A stretch of 64,000 nucleotides of DNA from Prunella strophiata (Eukaryota > Chordata > Aves > Passeriformes > Prunellidae). Shown piece after piece: positions 36,377-50,501 of this stretch; position 1 is the first letter of the stretch, and every line of letters begins with the position of its first letter. The stretch lies in contig JAZBQD010000027.1 in NCBI GenBank assembly GCA_036583965.1, positions 23,009,001-23,073,000 of the forward strand. The letters are read 5' to 3'. The position numbers and the translations under genes are program-made. A model generated the notes under the pieces. It saw only the letters and a list, made by a program, of their open reading frames with translations, had not been told where the DNA came from and ran no database searches.

Positions 36377-38253
36377 GTATTTTTAATTTTATTAGAAAGA
36401 GCAACAATTATCTTCTCGTATTTAATTCCTACTGCTTAGTAATTTCCATGTTAAAATGTATGATCTTATGGTTTTTTTTTTCCCACAGCACTCTAATAAA
36501 ATTCTCCTGTTTCTAAACATAATTAAATGTCATAGATGCAGCCAATTTAGAAATATTCTAAATGTAAGAACCTTTATAACACTCTATATTATATCCTTAT
36601 TGAAATTTTGTGATTCATAGCAGAATAATTATTTACCTGCTTTTTTTTTCAATATGTTGATTAACAGAGAGCTAAATTTGTAGCTTCATAAACAGCTGTG
36701 CAGTAATGTGTATACTAGACATGAAAAATAATTGTTATATTAATCTTTTTACCTTACAAATATGGCAAAACATGAGAATTTATATTTATGCTTTCCAATC
36801 TAACTGTTAAATAAAAAATATTGTTTTAATTTGAACTGCATTAAAAAAAAACCAAAACCCTTGCTAATTCCTCCTCCTGCAATTCCTCTCAATTAGTACC
36901 CTCACTAATGGACTTAGCAGTACCTTAAAAGCAATCAAATGGGGAAGTGTTACAGAAAACTGTTTTCATTTGTAAGGCAATAGAATGGATCTGAAATTTT
37001 CCTATAAAAATAATATTTGGCAAAAAGAGTCCTCATAAGTATAAAAGAACCTGAACAAGCAATGTGTCTAACAATACAGCATTAACCTTATTACTGTCTC
37101 AAATAGGAAAAAATGTTAAGGAAGAATAGAGATGGAAAGTAATAAGAACTTCTTTTGGAAAGAAATTTCTAATAAGAAACTCTGAGTATTCTAATTCAAC
37201 TTCTATGAGTATTTAAGTCACTTAATAATGTGCTTCCTATTCTTGCTTAGTTGATCTAGAGAAAGAAATTACATAAATATTTAATATTTCAGGGGAGGGT
37301 CAGCCTACTTATTTGATTTATACAGCATAGCAATATAACTTAAACCAGTAAACCTCTCAACAAATTTAGTTGCAAATTTAACCGAATCATAACTAAATAT
37401 TTGCTTTTCCTTTAAATGTTTTATGCACATTATACATGATTCTCCTACATCCTTTTTCCTCTCTTGATGAGCTTCTTGTTTGGTAGATTATGAAAAGTAG
37501 ATATAGGGAAAATTAGGGAAAGAAAGCATGAAATGTTACTACTGTTTTCTTCCTTTTAAAAACAAACCAACAAATACAATTTAAAAACCCAAAACAAACC
37601 ACAAAGCAAAGCAAAACCAGAAGTAAGGTCTCCATTTCAGCAGGGGCAGGAATACCAGACCAATCTTCAGCTGAATCAGACTTAGGGGCTGCCTTGGACT
37701 GAAAACACTGATCCATTGCATCAAGATGCTGAATGAAGGTTTCTCTGCAGGATGCACCCAGTGCCTCAGCACCTCCTGAGCAGCCCCAGGGGCAGTGGCC
37801 CCATCCTCCAAAGCAGCCTGAAAACTCAGTACAAGACACCCTTATCATCTAATCCTTCTGAAATGAAATCTCAAAGCAAAAAGAAACTATTTCCATATAT
37901 GTTTTAAACAGCTCAGGTTAAACCCAGCATTATGGCACAGGACACAAAGCTGCAGGGTTTTAGTCTAGGTCAACAAAACCCCACCATGATTCAGGGTGTG
38001 AGCAGCACAGAGATCTGCTAAGTACCACAGACTAGTCCAGAGTAAATTCTGATCCTCTGGGTGCTGCTCCAGTTATCTCTCTCATAAATCCTCATGTTGC
38101 ACATACCCTACCCAACCATTTCCTTGGCATCACTCAGATATTTTTATAGCCTCATGTCTCCATGCATCCAAGCCATCCCTATTTCTGCCAGGGCTCCTCC
38201 TCCTGTGCTGTGGGGCAGCAGTGCAGCCACTTCTCAGCTGTGCTGCAGCTGCA
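36377..38253. other. Non-coding block
   Basis: AT-rich with no supported gene. An A/C-rich tract lies at 37558-37619. The 111-codon minus frame at 37513-37848 runs through that tract and overlaps other short frames, so it is likely a chance frame. Confidence 0.7.
37558..37619 (+). repeat. A/C-rich simple repeat
   Basis: About 60 bp of AAACC, CAAA and CAAAGCAAAG words with few T bases. It is of the same class and orientation as the other A/C tracts in the window. Confidence 0.65.
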
Positions 38254-38325
38254 CAGCTCCAGCCCAAGCCCTGATCCAGCTCCTCCAGCCCAAGCCCTGA
38301 CCCAGCTCCTCCTCCAAGTCCCTGC
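38254..38325. repeat. C-rich minisatellite-like repeat, ~2.7 units
   Basis: A unit reading roughly CAGCTCCTCCAGCCCAAG followed by CCCTGAYC begins at 38254, 38277 and 38303, the last unit being diverged. Unit lengths are 23, 26 and about 23 bp. It sits in a GC-richer patch (38.16-38.45 kb) where overlapping short frames of 68-112 codons open on both strands; these are attributed to composition. Confidence 0.75.
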
Positions 38326-38484
38326 AGGAGCAGCCCTGCTGCTCTGTTTTCTGCAGGCACTCAGACCTCACTGCACCCCTGAGCCAACACCTGCATCCAC
38401 TGCCATGTGCTCCTCATCTTCCCCATGCCAGCATGAAATGAAGGCATTATGGAAGGCCTACCAAGCTGCTCTGTATTTTTATAC

Positions 38485-38499
38485 ATATATATATATATA
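38485..38499. repeat. Short TA microsatellite
   Basis: An alternating AT run of about 15 bp beginning after ATAC. Simple dinucleotide repeat, no function evident. Confidence 0.8.
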
Positions 38500-39611
38500 A
38501 TGTGATTTATTGTTCATGTAGGGAGTCTGAAGACCAGGGCACAACTTCCACCTTCAGATAAAGCTGTGCTGCCAAACCACAGAGCATTTTCTAATTTGCT
38601 GTGCAGTTAGGTCTTGTTTACACACACAATGTGGTTAATGAACACCAGGAGACATCATAATGACCAGAATTAAGGCAAGAGATATTCCAAACAACCGTGA
38701 TTTTAAGAGGAGAAAATTACGAGGATGCTTTAGGAAATTGTATGCAAAATTTCAAATATAACATATGGACTTGGTGTTTAAACCCCCTAATGAGCTCCTA
38801 GCAGTGTTCAGACTCAGAAGACCTTGCTAATTCTATTTTGTGGCTCTAAGAACCAGGGATGACAGAGACCACTTGAAGTGAGTTCCAAGAAAAAAATATT
38901 TCCCTGGCCCATAATAACATATTTATATTTTTCAGTAGCAAAACTCCCTCTTGCAAACAAACTTCTTCATAATCCCAATTAAAAAAAATAGTAATTTCAG
39001 GACATTTACAGGTATTTCAGCAACATGAACTGTGAATTGCTCTCCAAAAAGAAATAAAGACAGATGAACTGCTGAGGAAAACAAAGGTAAATAGAACTTA
39101 AGAGTAATGAACTTAAATGAAAAGGGAAAAATATTAATCCAGGGAAGTGATGTGATGGCATTGAAATACATGGAACAAAACCTGTGGAACATAGGGAGAA
39201 CTATGTAACAAAGTACATCAATCAAGATCAGAGCATGTAAATCAGGTAGGAGGAAACAAGGTGGAAATGAGGAAAAATATTCTAATAATAATAAAATACA
39301 TTTTGAAATACATGACAGCTAGTAGGAGAAAAAGCCATTTAGCTATTTTAGTTTGTGACAAGGACTACATGATGGGAAGTTTGCTGATAAATGGACAGAA
39401 CCCACAAAAGAACTGTGCCAGCTGTCATTGCCTGACTGCTCTTCAGCTGTGCTTCCCAACAGGGAGAGCATTGTCCTCTGCAAAGATCCCCAGATATTGA
39501 TTTCTGAGAGAAAGAAAAGGCATTTCCTCAGGTAAGCACCTCATAATTCAGCATAAAATAGAAAACTGCACTCTGAAAATGGCTCCACTATTTACTCAGA
39601 ACTATGAATTC
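38500..39611. other. Non-coding block
   Basis: No supported gene or recognised repeat. One 97-codon minus frame (38932-39225) is hydrophobic and resembles no family I know. Confidence 0.65.
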
Positions 39612-40200
39612 TGTGCTGGTTTAAAGTAGTTTGGATTTAGGCAAACTTGTAGAACAAGGCAGGAAATAAGGAAACAGACCCTGTGAGAGCAAGAGATAAT
39701 CCAGATAGATCAGTTCACTTAGGGAGCCTCAGTTTTGGGGTTTTATTGGTTGGTTTGAGGGGCTTTTTTAGCAGAGATGTGTCACCTAACCAACCAACAC
39801 TATCTCCATCTCCATCAGTGAGGTCTCAGGTCTCCAAGCCAAAGGTTTTGAGTCAGATTTGGGGGAGTTTCAGAATGAACAACTCAAAATTCAGTATCTT
39901 CTACCTAATGCTATAACAAGTGTGGTCAGGAGTAACTTTGGGAGAGACTCATAAGAGACCCTGAGCAGAAGCAGAATGAACCCCCCAGCCCTGGAGCATC
40001 TGTCTTTGTGCAGCACAGCTGGAACCACTGTGCTGACCCACTGGACCTTCCTCCCAAAGAACATCACCTCCCTTGCAGAGCAGGGAAGTTATTTCATCTG
40101 TTGTGCCTGGCATTAAAGTGTTCTGACATCAGCCCCATTATCTCCATGCTGACAACTTGGTCTCAAGACAAGCACAGCTGAAAAGAACAGCTCTATTAGA
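39612..40200 (+). repeat. Possible LTR remnant
   Basis: The segment begins TGTGCTGGTTT, a 5' terminus shared by several avian endogenous-retrovirus LTR families, and is GC-richer than its flanks. It carries an ATTAAA hexamer near 40114. I cannot find a convincing 3' CA end or a target-site duplication, and the rest does not match a family I remember, so the right boundary is approximate. It could equally be unique sequence starting with that word by chance. Confidence 0.25.
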
Positions 40201-42339
40201 AGGCACCAAGGTTTTTTGGATACTGTAGTGCTTGTTCTGATTTAGGATACATGGAATCCTTCCTCCCCTATGAATTTTTTCACTTTTACAACTGGTCTCT
40301 CTCTTCTTCTACTTGAAGGAGACAACTGGACTGTTTCCAGAGTTTCATTTTAATTCCAGGGTTCTGAACGGATATAGTAAATTAGTTATAGAGAGACCTG
40401 AGAATTATTAAAACATCAAAACTACTTCATCAATCCTTCGGAAAAAAAAAAAAAATTCTCTAGATGCTAGTTATCCTATCATTCACCTACAAAAATCTCT
40501 TCAACAAACAAAACCAAGCTGAGATTCTGGCCTGAGGTGCAACACGGTTCTCATTTAAAAAATCATTACTCTTAATTTTGAAAATCCTAGAGGCTATTAG
40601 GAAATATCAGTGCATATGAATTGCAATATCATAAATTATATTTATATAATATGCATGCTATGGTATATAAAACACTGAAAAATTTCAGAGCAGCTCTTTA
40701 CACAATATGTGGTCTGCACTCATCCTTCTTATTCAACTTCTGTGCTAGCATGATTTGGAGTTCAGCTCAGTCACAACATAAGCCTGATGGAATGTAATGA
40801 CAACTCAGATTATATCTGGCAAATACAATTTGTATTCAAATCAGAAAAATGTATTCATTCTAATTTAGGAGTCTGGCAACATAAGGACAGTGGCATTTGC
40901 AGTATTGTCACTTTTTGAAAGACTTTCTGACTGCATTCATTAACCACATAAGTAGAATAGGATTCTATATTCTTAGAAATTATGAACTAAATTACATTTT
41001 GTTTTCTTGTTGATAGGTTAGTTGAATTCACCTTTCCCTCCAGAAGTATTCTCCATCTATAAGCTAACTACTTATTATTTATAATAGAACTATTAGCCAC
41101 AGAACAAAGTATTTTCATGCATATAACATCCAGCTGATAAACCAATTGGGTTTTTTTCCTCCAGAAGTTTTCAAAATAACATTTACCTTTAAAAAAAAGG
41201 ACACCCAACAAATACACAGCAGGCCAGATATTTGTTTTCCTACTCCTTTTTTAATCCAGAGCAATTCTAGCACACTCAGTGCAATTTTTGTGAGTTCAGA
41301 TCACAGTAATTGAAATCAGAATCTGGATCGGTTTTTGCAAATACAACAGTTGTTTGTTCAGCTGGTCACACATTTGGAAGTAATTTCTAGTGCTTTAAAA
41401 TCATGTCAAATGGATCCATGTCCCTCTCCTGCCTCTCACTGAATGAAATTTAATTTTCTGTAGCTCAGAAAATGTCCAATCCTGCAACGTCCTGTGCATT
41501 TTCAGAGAAGTTATCCATGCCAATCTTGTAACAGTTGAATAGATTTTTCCCTAATGCTCACATCAACTAACTGATACACTTGTAGCAGCTACCCTGCTTT
41601 GAAATTAGAACAGGACAAGAGCCATAATCTTATTTAGTTTACTCATTACAAGATTAATTTCTGGCATTACCCCCCAGAGTAAAACATGTCTGGAGAAAGC
41701 AGTCAAGGAATTCCTATGCATCTATTTAACATATTTGTAAAAAAAAAAAAAAATCCGTATAGGTTTTACACCTAGCCTGAAAATGTGGTGATGAAACACC
41801 CTGTGTGATTTATGCTGCTGAAAGTGCACAAGGGAGACATCAGATTTGAAAGAAAATGCTTGCTCAGGAGGAAGTTAAACTGAAATGTGTGGCATATGCC
41901 AGCAAAGGCTCACAGCCACCCCTGGCCACTGCCCTCCCAGCTCTTTCTACAAGGGATTTCTCCTGTAAGTGGGATTAGCAGCTCATTTGCACTATTCTGC
42001 TCTTAAATCAGCCCCAGAGAGGAGCTCAGTATCAGAGAGGGCATCATGGCTTATTTCTCTGAAAGGTGCTTGGCAGTAGTTCCATAGTTACCTAAGACAA
42101 AGGTCTGTATGCAACTGTGAAGCCAGAATGATGCTTTTAAGACCTGTTATGGTTTCACTGGAAGTCTTCTGGAAACAGCAGCAGGTTCTACAACTGCCTT
42201 AAAGGTTTACATTAACATGGATTAACTGAAATACCATCCAATAGCCAAAAATCACAATCTATAAAGTATGCAAAAGTAAACCGAGGAACTAGGAAACTAA
42301 AATGTTAGTTACTTGATGTAACTTAGCCAGAGCTCATAG
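40201..42339. other. Non-coding AT-rich block
   Basis: No supported gene. It contains 14-15 base A runs at 40442-40455 and 41739-41753 and a strongly AT-rich zone at 40590-40670. No open frame of 60 codons or more from ATG falls within it. Confidence 0.7.
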
Positions 42340-43095
42340 AGCTGCATGTCCCCAGAACTTCTCACCATCACCCAGAAGCTCAGCCCTGCCCCAGGCACCT
42401 CAAGAGCCCCAGTTTGGACAGGAGCCTGCAGCTGCCATCACACCACTGTTGTTGGCATCCATCACCAGCCAGACCTGCTCCTCAGGGTTGACTGATGATG
42501 GATTTTATGTTTACTGGAGGTCACAGCACATGCCACAGTTGAGAGGGCCACGGTACACAGAGTGTCACCATACAATTTCAGAAGGTTTTAAGCATCCACC
42601 CATACAGAGTAACATCAGAAGGCTGCAAGCTCTGCCCTTTTTGTCCTTTACCCAGCCTTTTATCCCCCTCCTGTCCATGCAGTGCCCCTGTGTGCCCTCT
42701 GCTCCTGTGGTGGTTGCTCAGTGCCCCTGGGCACTCCATGGCTCATTGCTGTCACTGCTGCTCACAGCTGCACCCACTGGGGATGAGGCTCAGCCCAGCC
42801 CCACTCCCAATCACCACATACTGTGTGCCTACAACTGGAGGCCCCTGAGGGCTGACCTCCCTCCATAAATATCAAGTCAGGTTTGTTTAGCTGGATTTGA
42901 TGTTCCATCAGGAATGCTGGAATCACTGCTCATGAGCCAGTCCTCCTGGCAAGCCCCTCAGCCAGCAGTTCCCATGGCTGGCTCCATCTGCTCATCCCAG
43001 CACCTTGAACCCCAGGGCAGTACCCAGTGCCTGCCATTCCAGTAGGACACAGCAAGGTGCAGCAGATGTCTCACATTGATTCATGCAGGTAAAGC
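42340..43095. repeat. GC-richer block, possible old interspersed repeat
   Basis: This 750-bp patch is clearly GC-richer than its surroundings and holds the longest ATG-initiated frame of the window (42449-42868, 139 codons, plus strand). The translation has no recognisable domain, is rich in Pro, Ser, Leu and Cys, and looks composition-driven. A CCTTTTATCCCCC word near 42656 could be a TATA-like element of an LTR. No inverted terminal TG/CA ends or duplication are identified, so the repeat call is tentative. Confidence 0.3.
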
Positions 43096-46000
43096 TCAAC
43101 AGGTTCAGTACTATTTGTTAAACACTCCCATGCTGCTCACAAGGTATTTAGAGAATCTGTGTCCTCTCACAGCTGCATAATTCTCACATATTTCATTTCT
43201 TGCCTATTTCACCTACTTGTGCAGCATAACCAACAATTACACCTGAGGAAACAATGCTGCATCACATTTTTTTGTCATTTCAGGCCATTTTCAACCATCC
43301 CTTTCACTGTTTTTATGGGATCAGTGCAATAGCACAAAAAGTCTAACTCTGTACAAAGTTCTGTTCCACCTCTTGTAAAGAGCCAGAAAATCCCTATTTC
43401 CCACTTTGTGCATTTAGTGTAACAGACATAAATTAAAGACATAAAATGATAATGAAATAACATTACAGACAATATCTCACACATAAGAGAAAACAAAACC
43501 AAAAGCCTATTGTTATTCACAATTGGTGGTCAGTTAAAAAAGAGTATCTGCCAGTTCTGGCTGAAAACAGTACAAAAGCTGAAAAACTCAGTGATTCAAA
43601 AGAAAGGCTTTGAAGTCAATGAAGTGCAGAGTCAGGATCTTATTCAGCAAGATGCAGGAATACATGCCTAACTTCAAACATCTAAGTAGGCCAGCTCAAT
43701 TTATTTGCATTATGGCACCTTTATATAAAAATGGAAATGAGAATCAGATACATCAACTTCAAAGAGCATCTCCTGAAAGTGTGCTCTGAAACCAGCTGGG
43801 TTCAGAACTGAATTACACACACTTTATGGCCATGTGAAATCCTAGCAAGGTACTGACTTATACTTCAGTTCCAGGCAAGGTTATTCTGTATTATTTCTTA
43901 TAACCACTTCATTTGCACATTTCTGGACCTCTCAGAAGATCATAGGCTTCCACCTGAGTAATGAGTCAGCCTGAGATAGAGGTGGTGTAATATGACATTA
44001 CATTTCCACAAAGATCTTGGTGAGAGGAAAAAAAAACCCAAACCAGCTAAATGCAAAAATGATATATGAATATGAATTATCAGATGCTTGTGGTCTGGAA
44101 GGATGCTGATTTTAACAAAGCAGAATCTTTGCATTGTTCAAAAATTCAGAAAACAATAGCAATATGTAAAATATTATGAAGCACAGCTCCAAAAACTCAA
44201 TTTGTGGAATCTGTGCAAGTACTGTCAGCTACGAACATGTGTCTGTGTCAGACTGCAATGAAAAGGAAGATATTACTTCATTTACTAGAGGTTATGAATA
44301 TTTGATAGAGACTGCTCTACTACCTTAATGAAATCCCTCAGGGACATAAAAATACAAAGTTAGCTCAGGGTGGTATCTCAGCAACACGGTCAACTGAAAT
44401 CTAAGGTTGTATTTGTTCCTCAGTGCAGAACATAAAATGAATTGCTCAGTACAAATAGTTTTATAAGTCAATGAAATTAGCTTGTAGACTGTTTTAAAAG
44501 GTTTTGGCAGTAAGATGAGTTTACTAATGCCAGTAACTTTGGGAGAGTGCAGCCCTTTACGGGTGCTGATGGCATTATATTTCCCTCCTTTGCCACTGGT
44601 GAGGTTCTAATGGGATTGTCTAATAAAGACATAAAATAGCCTGATCTAGGAGTCTAGTCTGTGCTTCACAGGGTTTGGTAATTTCTCAAAAATGTTGCAA
44701 GGACAGGCTAGATAATGGGAAAGTTAGAATAAATTAAGAGACAAAAATAAATTTGTGCAGCATGTAGCCTGTGCACAAAAGGCAGACAAGTTTGAGGGGA
44801 AGTCTGGTAACAGGAAAACTGCAACTGCCTGCAAGAACTCTCTTACTCTGCATCCTGCTCTGCTACTTTTATGGGGTTTTTTACAAAGTTCATCATAAAA
44901 AGAACTGTTCAGATTATAGAGTTTTATACTTGAGTTTGAAACAAATAATTTAAAACTACATCTGCCTTTTTCTACCTTTCTGTGCATTTTCAGTATATAA
45001 ATGAAGAGATATCTTAATTTCTTTGTTGTATCACTGTTTCCTATATGTATTTGTAAAAGACACACTAAACAGTACAGATTTTTTCAAACCATCTTTTTCA
45101 AATGGTCATTTCTCACACTGTGCATAAGGTTTTCCTCTTAGTCCTCTACTCATCCACTTTCTTATTCAGTCACAGTTTTCACTTCTATACCTCACTGGCA
45201 CAATGTAAGGACAAGCCTCAGTCCTATAGACACTGAAATTATACCTTTCAAAAGACAAGGGTTATTATTTATATTACTTTTTTTGGGGGTTTGAAACAAG
45301 CTGACATATATTTTCACTGAATGAACATATAAGGAAGATAGAAAGAGAATCATGTATTCATTATCCCTCTCCACCCAGAGTGGAAAACACAAAAGTATAT
45401 GCAATCCCCAAGAGATATTCCCAGAAGATTTTGGGGTGTTTATTAAAAAAAAAAAAAAAAAAAGTTTCCAAAAGTTATAATTCTGTATTTAGCACACTAC
45501 TGGCTGAAAAAGTACTTTAAGGCATTTTACTTCCATCAGAGATCCATAACTTCAGGGGTTTCATCACCTTACAAGCCCTCCCAAAAAATGGTATTGCCTG
45601 CCAGCCTTCTGATTTTTTGGATTGTATTCTGGAAGAGACAAGAACTTGAGTTTTTAAAGGAAAATGGGCAAACAACTGTTTTCCTAATTAAGATGCTGGA
45701 TTTCTATTGTGTATTTATGAAATATTATGAAATCTTTAGGAATTTGTTTTGATGCTTAGCATGAAAGTTAAAATAATTATAAATGTCACTACTGGTCTGT
45801 GTACTGAGAAATTATAACTAACCAGTTCAGCAGTATCTTCATGTAATGATTTACCTATCTCTCTTCCTCTAAATTTGACTGTTTTCTTCATTCAGCTAGT
45901 GCACATTTTTTGCCCCCCAAGTCTCAATCTTTTTCATGCCTGTAGTGTTCTCCAGTATTCATCTTCTCTTTTCTTGCAATGATGTTTAGACATCTATCAA

Positions 46001-49000
46001 ATTCCTGGTTTTTGCAATTTTGTTTTGTATAGCAAGCACCTTTGCAGCCCACCTTGCATTCACAGACCTAAAAATACTGCGTAAGGTATTCTTGATCCCT
46101 TTTTTATTGTATTACCCAATCTGCATATTAGGACTTGTTTTTTTCTTATTCCACAGCTTAGATGACATTATATTTCCCTATATTGTGCTTTCAGTGACAG
46201 TGAAGCTCAGATGCAGACATCACACTTGGCTCTGCTGTCACAGCAATAACCCTAGGGAAGCAGCAGGCAAGGCCTCTGAATTATCCCATTTTTAATGTTC
46301 ACTGCAACCCAGGGTCTCTATTTTAGCACCATATTCTCCAGTTCCAAGCAGACAGTCAGCAACAGAGCTATTCTAAGCTCCAGACCTGTCATTTCATGTC
46401 ACCTCATTAAAGGTTGTTTTTAAATACCCCACGGACTGTACCATACATCCACAGAGAACCACTGAAAACTGAATTTCCTCCATTGTCAGCAGGGAGGTCC
46501 CTACTGCAGTGCAGTCCCCCTGCAACAAGAGGATTGGCAATGGACTGAAGCAAAATCTTCCTCTTTAACAATCTGCACTGCCTAAGTACTGTAAATGCAG
46601 TCTTGGGACTTGAGTGGTGCTGCTGTGAGCAGCCTCAGGTTCATTAAGGCTGCAAAGCACTGCATTGCTAATTCAGGGCTGGCCATGGAACTTCTGTCAC
46701 ATCCTTACTGGACAGCTGCAGAGAAAAGGGACCATGCAGGCTTCTGATGAAATGAAATGGCCCCATTCAGTGGCTTCACTTGCCAGTAGCTGAGGAGATT
46801 CTTCTCTCAGATTAGAGATTAGTTGACAGCATGTTTGTTCTGCAGGCATTTATGACCTCAGCTACCCCTACACACATAAATGCTCAGCCAAAACTTTGAG
46901 CACTACTAAAATACCAATCCAAAGACTGTAACAATCAAAATGAACAAGAACTAGAGACAAGAGAACTGAGAATAATGCATAAGGTGATTCTGGAAGGATT
47001 GCATTGCAGCAGCATAAAATCAATTCAAGTCATTCAAGTCTAAAGGTTATTCTCAGGATCATTTAGTGAGTGTTTGTCAAAACACTCATTTGTTGACACA
47101 TCAGAATGGCACTGTTTATCAAATATTGATAACCTGCACCATCATCATCCACTTCTATTCAAAACAGAACCACATTAGGTGACAACTGACCTCACTCATA
47201 TCAGATTGGTGTTTCAAAAATCTGAACCTTAACGAAGAAATGAAGGCTAAAGAATACAGAGAGCAACAGGATATGGAAGGTCTTTGAAAAACAGAAGTGA
47301 GCCACAGATGCCACAGACTATAGCTAAAGTGTTCTTTTTGGCACAAAATAAACAGAAATTAGTGGTTCTAATGTAGAATATATGTATTGACTGTGCAACT
47401 GACAACTTATCCTCTGCACATTTGATTTCAACAGGATAAGCTAAAGGTAAATGTTGCAGGTAACTGTGGCAATTGCTACAACCTAAACTTTTTCTCCAAG
47501 GCATAAACTAACACTGTAGCAACCTGCATTGTAAATAAATATTAGTGTTATTACATATTATTTATTGCTGATTCTATTTACAAGTATATTCTGAAACAAA
47601 AAAATTCACCAGGGCCATGTTTACAAAAGAAGCTTGAAAGTTCTAGTGCTGCTCTGAACAGTCTATGTCCACCCAAATAATTCGATAATATCACTGAAAT
47701 AACACAAGACAAACACAAACATGCCAAGAGCTGTCTGAGACCCCCTTGTATCCCTTTGGGAATTACCTCCACAACAAAACAGCTTCACCCAACCTCCCTC
47801 TTGCTCTCCCTGGAAGGCACTGTCACACTCTGGCTCAGCAATAAGCTTACTCTGTTGTGACCAAAAGAGAGATTCTTTCAATACTTGGTAAGACTAGTCA
47901 AGGTATAAAAGCAAAGTACATTATTGTAACTCATAATAGTTTATTTCATATGCAACTCTCCTACAAAAACTCCATCACACTTGTGCTAAATTACTGCTTC
48001 AGGAGTTGCAATTCCTAAAAGATCAAGCAATTGGACATCTCAATCCTTCATAAACAACAAAAAAAGAATCCCAGCAAAGCTTTGATTGAGCCAAGAATGC
48101 TAAGTTTACCTCCTAAACCTTATTTAATAAGCAGTGTCTGAATATGATCAGTCACTACCCTTTGCCCCAGTCATTGTCAGTGACACTTTGTCCTGCAAAA
48201 ATGTAGTTCACTGAGCTGCTTGGTAAGTAACTTGCCCACAATGGTAAACAGATTTGCTCTGTTTAAAGACACCTGGCCTGAGTGTGCTATAAGTACATAC
48301 ACATCAACTTTTAAATCTTATGGCATTTCCCTTGTTTCCATTTCAAGTTATTATTGTTTCAGAAAATAGTTATATTAAAAAAAAAATAAATCTCAGTCTG
48401 ATCTGTTTCTAGAAATTCTAATTTGAGATGCAGATAGGAATGGGCAGGATCTTTAAAACCCAATTCTCTTACATGATCAAACACCTTTCCTTATCTCTTG
48501 CTAAAATATTTCAGCACAATTTATTCTCTACAATAACAGCACACACCAACAAATAAATCATTCATTTTCTCTCTCCTTTGTGTCAGAGTGCAAGGCAAGC
48601 ACCCACAAATGCAGATCATCCATTTTCATCTGATGTGTTCCTCCTTTTAAACATTTGTAAGTAAAGCTTGGTAATAGAACCATTTTTGCCCAAGCAACAA
48701 GGACAAAAGACAACCAAAAATATGTAGATCATACTATCACTTGATCTATTGCTGGATTTTTGCAGCCCCAACTCAGGAAGGCAAAGCAAAAGCACTGACA
48801 AGAGTCCAGAAGAGTTCAGTGAACCTGAACAAGAATGGCAGTGACTGACATCAGCTGAGCATTTATTCCACTCTTCAAGAAGAGATTAACCAAGGCAAGA
48901 GCAAACAAATCTGCCCATTTTCAATTGATTCAGCCTTAATTAAGAAGAATGAGATAAAGACAAGTGCATCTGATAGCACCCTGTATTATCCTTTCATATG

Positions 49001-50501
49001 AATTTTGGTCTTGATTCAGTTTTGAATGTTGGAATAACCTATCTGATCCCTGTGAGGACTCCTCTTGTCATTTGTCAAGTTCTGTGCTTGTCTGACAAAA
49101 CCCTGCAGAAGATATTGCATAAACAATCATGAAAATGAGGAGCAGATAGAGATTTATGAACATAATCTGCAGAAAAGGAGATCTTTCAGATATGCCATTT
49201 TTTAGAGCTCTGCAAATAAATTCCACTGAACTTCAAGGAACAACTCTGATAACTTTAAACTGCAGGGAAGCAAGGGGCTTCACTCTTTGTGGTGCATTAC
49301 TGGAACAAAAAAGCTCCTTACACACTAGATACTGAAGAATAACTTGACCCAGCTATAAAGAGACCTCACTTTGATCAGCCATTGATGAGAAAAAAAGCCA
49401 TGTTTATGTGATTAAAAGGAAAATTCAGTACAGCTACACTTATAATTGTGTACATGGACATATTTTTGGAAAACACTACATTACTGACAAACAGAGCCAA
49501 TTTCAGATTGAAGTAAAAAATGATACAATAGGAATAAGTTTTCATAACATTTATTCTATAAATTAAATATGTAAACCACTCAACATGTAGAAAGGAGAAA
49601 TAGAAAGGAACAATAGAAGTGAGTTACTTATACTTGAACTCGATATCAAGGTATCACAAGCAAGCTCCAGTTTAATTTGTTTTGTTAGAGAATAAGAATC
49701 ATCCCAACTCTGTATTGTTTGATTCCTTAAACCCAATTGCTCAGCTCAATTTCAAGAAAGATAACACACCCATGGAGTTATCCAACCTCCAGAGTTTGAT
49801 GCAAAATAGTAACTTTTTTTTTTCTAGCACATCAGTTATATTCATGAATTTAAACAAGGATTAGAACTTGAGCTGGGATCCAGATTTACAACTGTACACA
49901 GACTGAATGCTTACTTGTTTTCCATACTGCAGGCATTTGTGCAGCAGCAGGCAGGAGCCATGCCAGCTGCACTCTTTACTCAGAAGGCAGAGTAGGAGCT
50001 TCCTCCACCACTTTGTGTCTCAGCCCCTGCCTGTTTGCCTTCATTTCTCTTCCCAGAAACAGTGTGCCTTTCATGTCTTTCAAAATCAAGGGCCAGTGTG
50101 AGGTGGGGAAGAAGGGGTTGAGGAACAGAGAGGTTCCTAAAATTTACTGTACATTATCAATAAACAGTGCCATATTTTCAATTCATTACAATGTTTGCTT
50201 TCATAAAAGCTCTCAGATTTATAGAATTAGACTGCACATACATCTGTATTTCACTGAGCAAATCATTCCAAGAGAGAGACATAAGAGACAGTGCCTTGCA
50301 TAAAGCTCCTGAGAGTCAAGCATGTAACATTAACAAAGGGATAGCTCAGATAAAGCCTCACTAGAATATCCTTCATCCCATACAGAGGAACTTCCAGATT
50401 GTGAAGCATTCTTTTATGATCTTTGGAAGGAAATTTGGTAATATTGTGGTCTGGTACTACTATCACTCTGCAAGGATGTGTAGCACCTATAAAAGTGGAA
50501 A
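43096..50501. other. Non-coding block
   Basis: No supported gene or recognised mobile element. It includes a 19-A run at 45445-45463 and many short overlapping frames. The hydrophobic 91-codon frame at 46020-46295 reflects T-rich DNA and has no family match. Confidence 0.7.
45445..45463 (+). repeat. Poly-A tract, 19 bases
   Basis: An uninterrupted 19-A run with no retrocopy recognised upstream. Confidence 0.9.

Noticed and set aside
42449..42868. 139-codon plus-strand ORF as a gene
   Set aside because: No recognised domain, composition follows the GC-rich patch, and no splice or promoter context; kept only as a repeat-like block.
47067..47088. 9-bp perfect hairpin with 4-nt loop
   Set aside because: A stem this short is expected about once by chance in a window of this size and composition.
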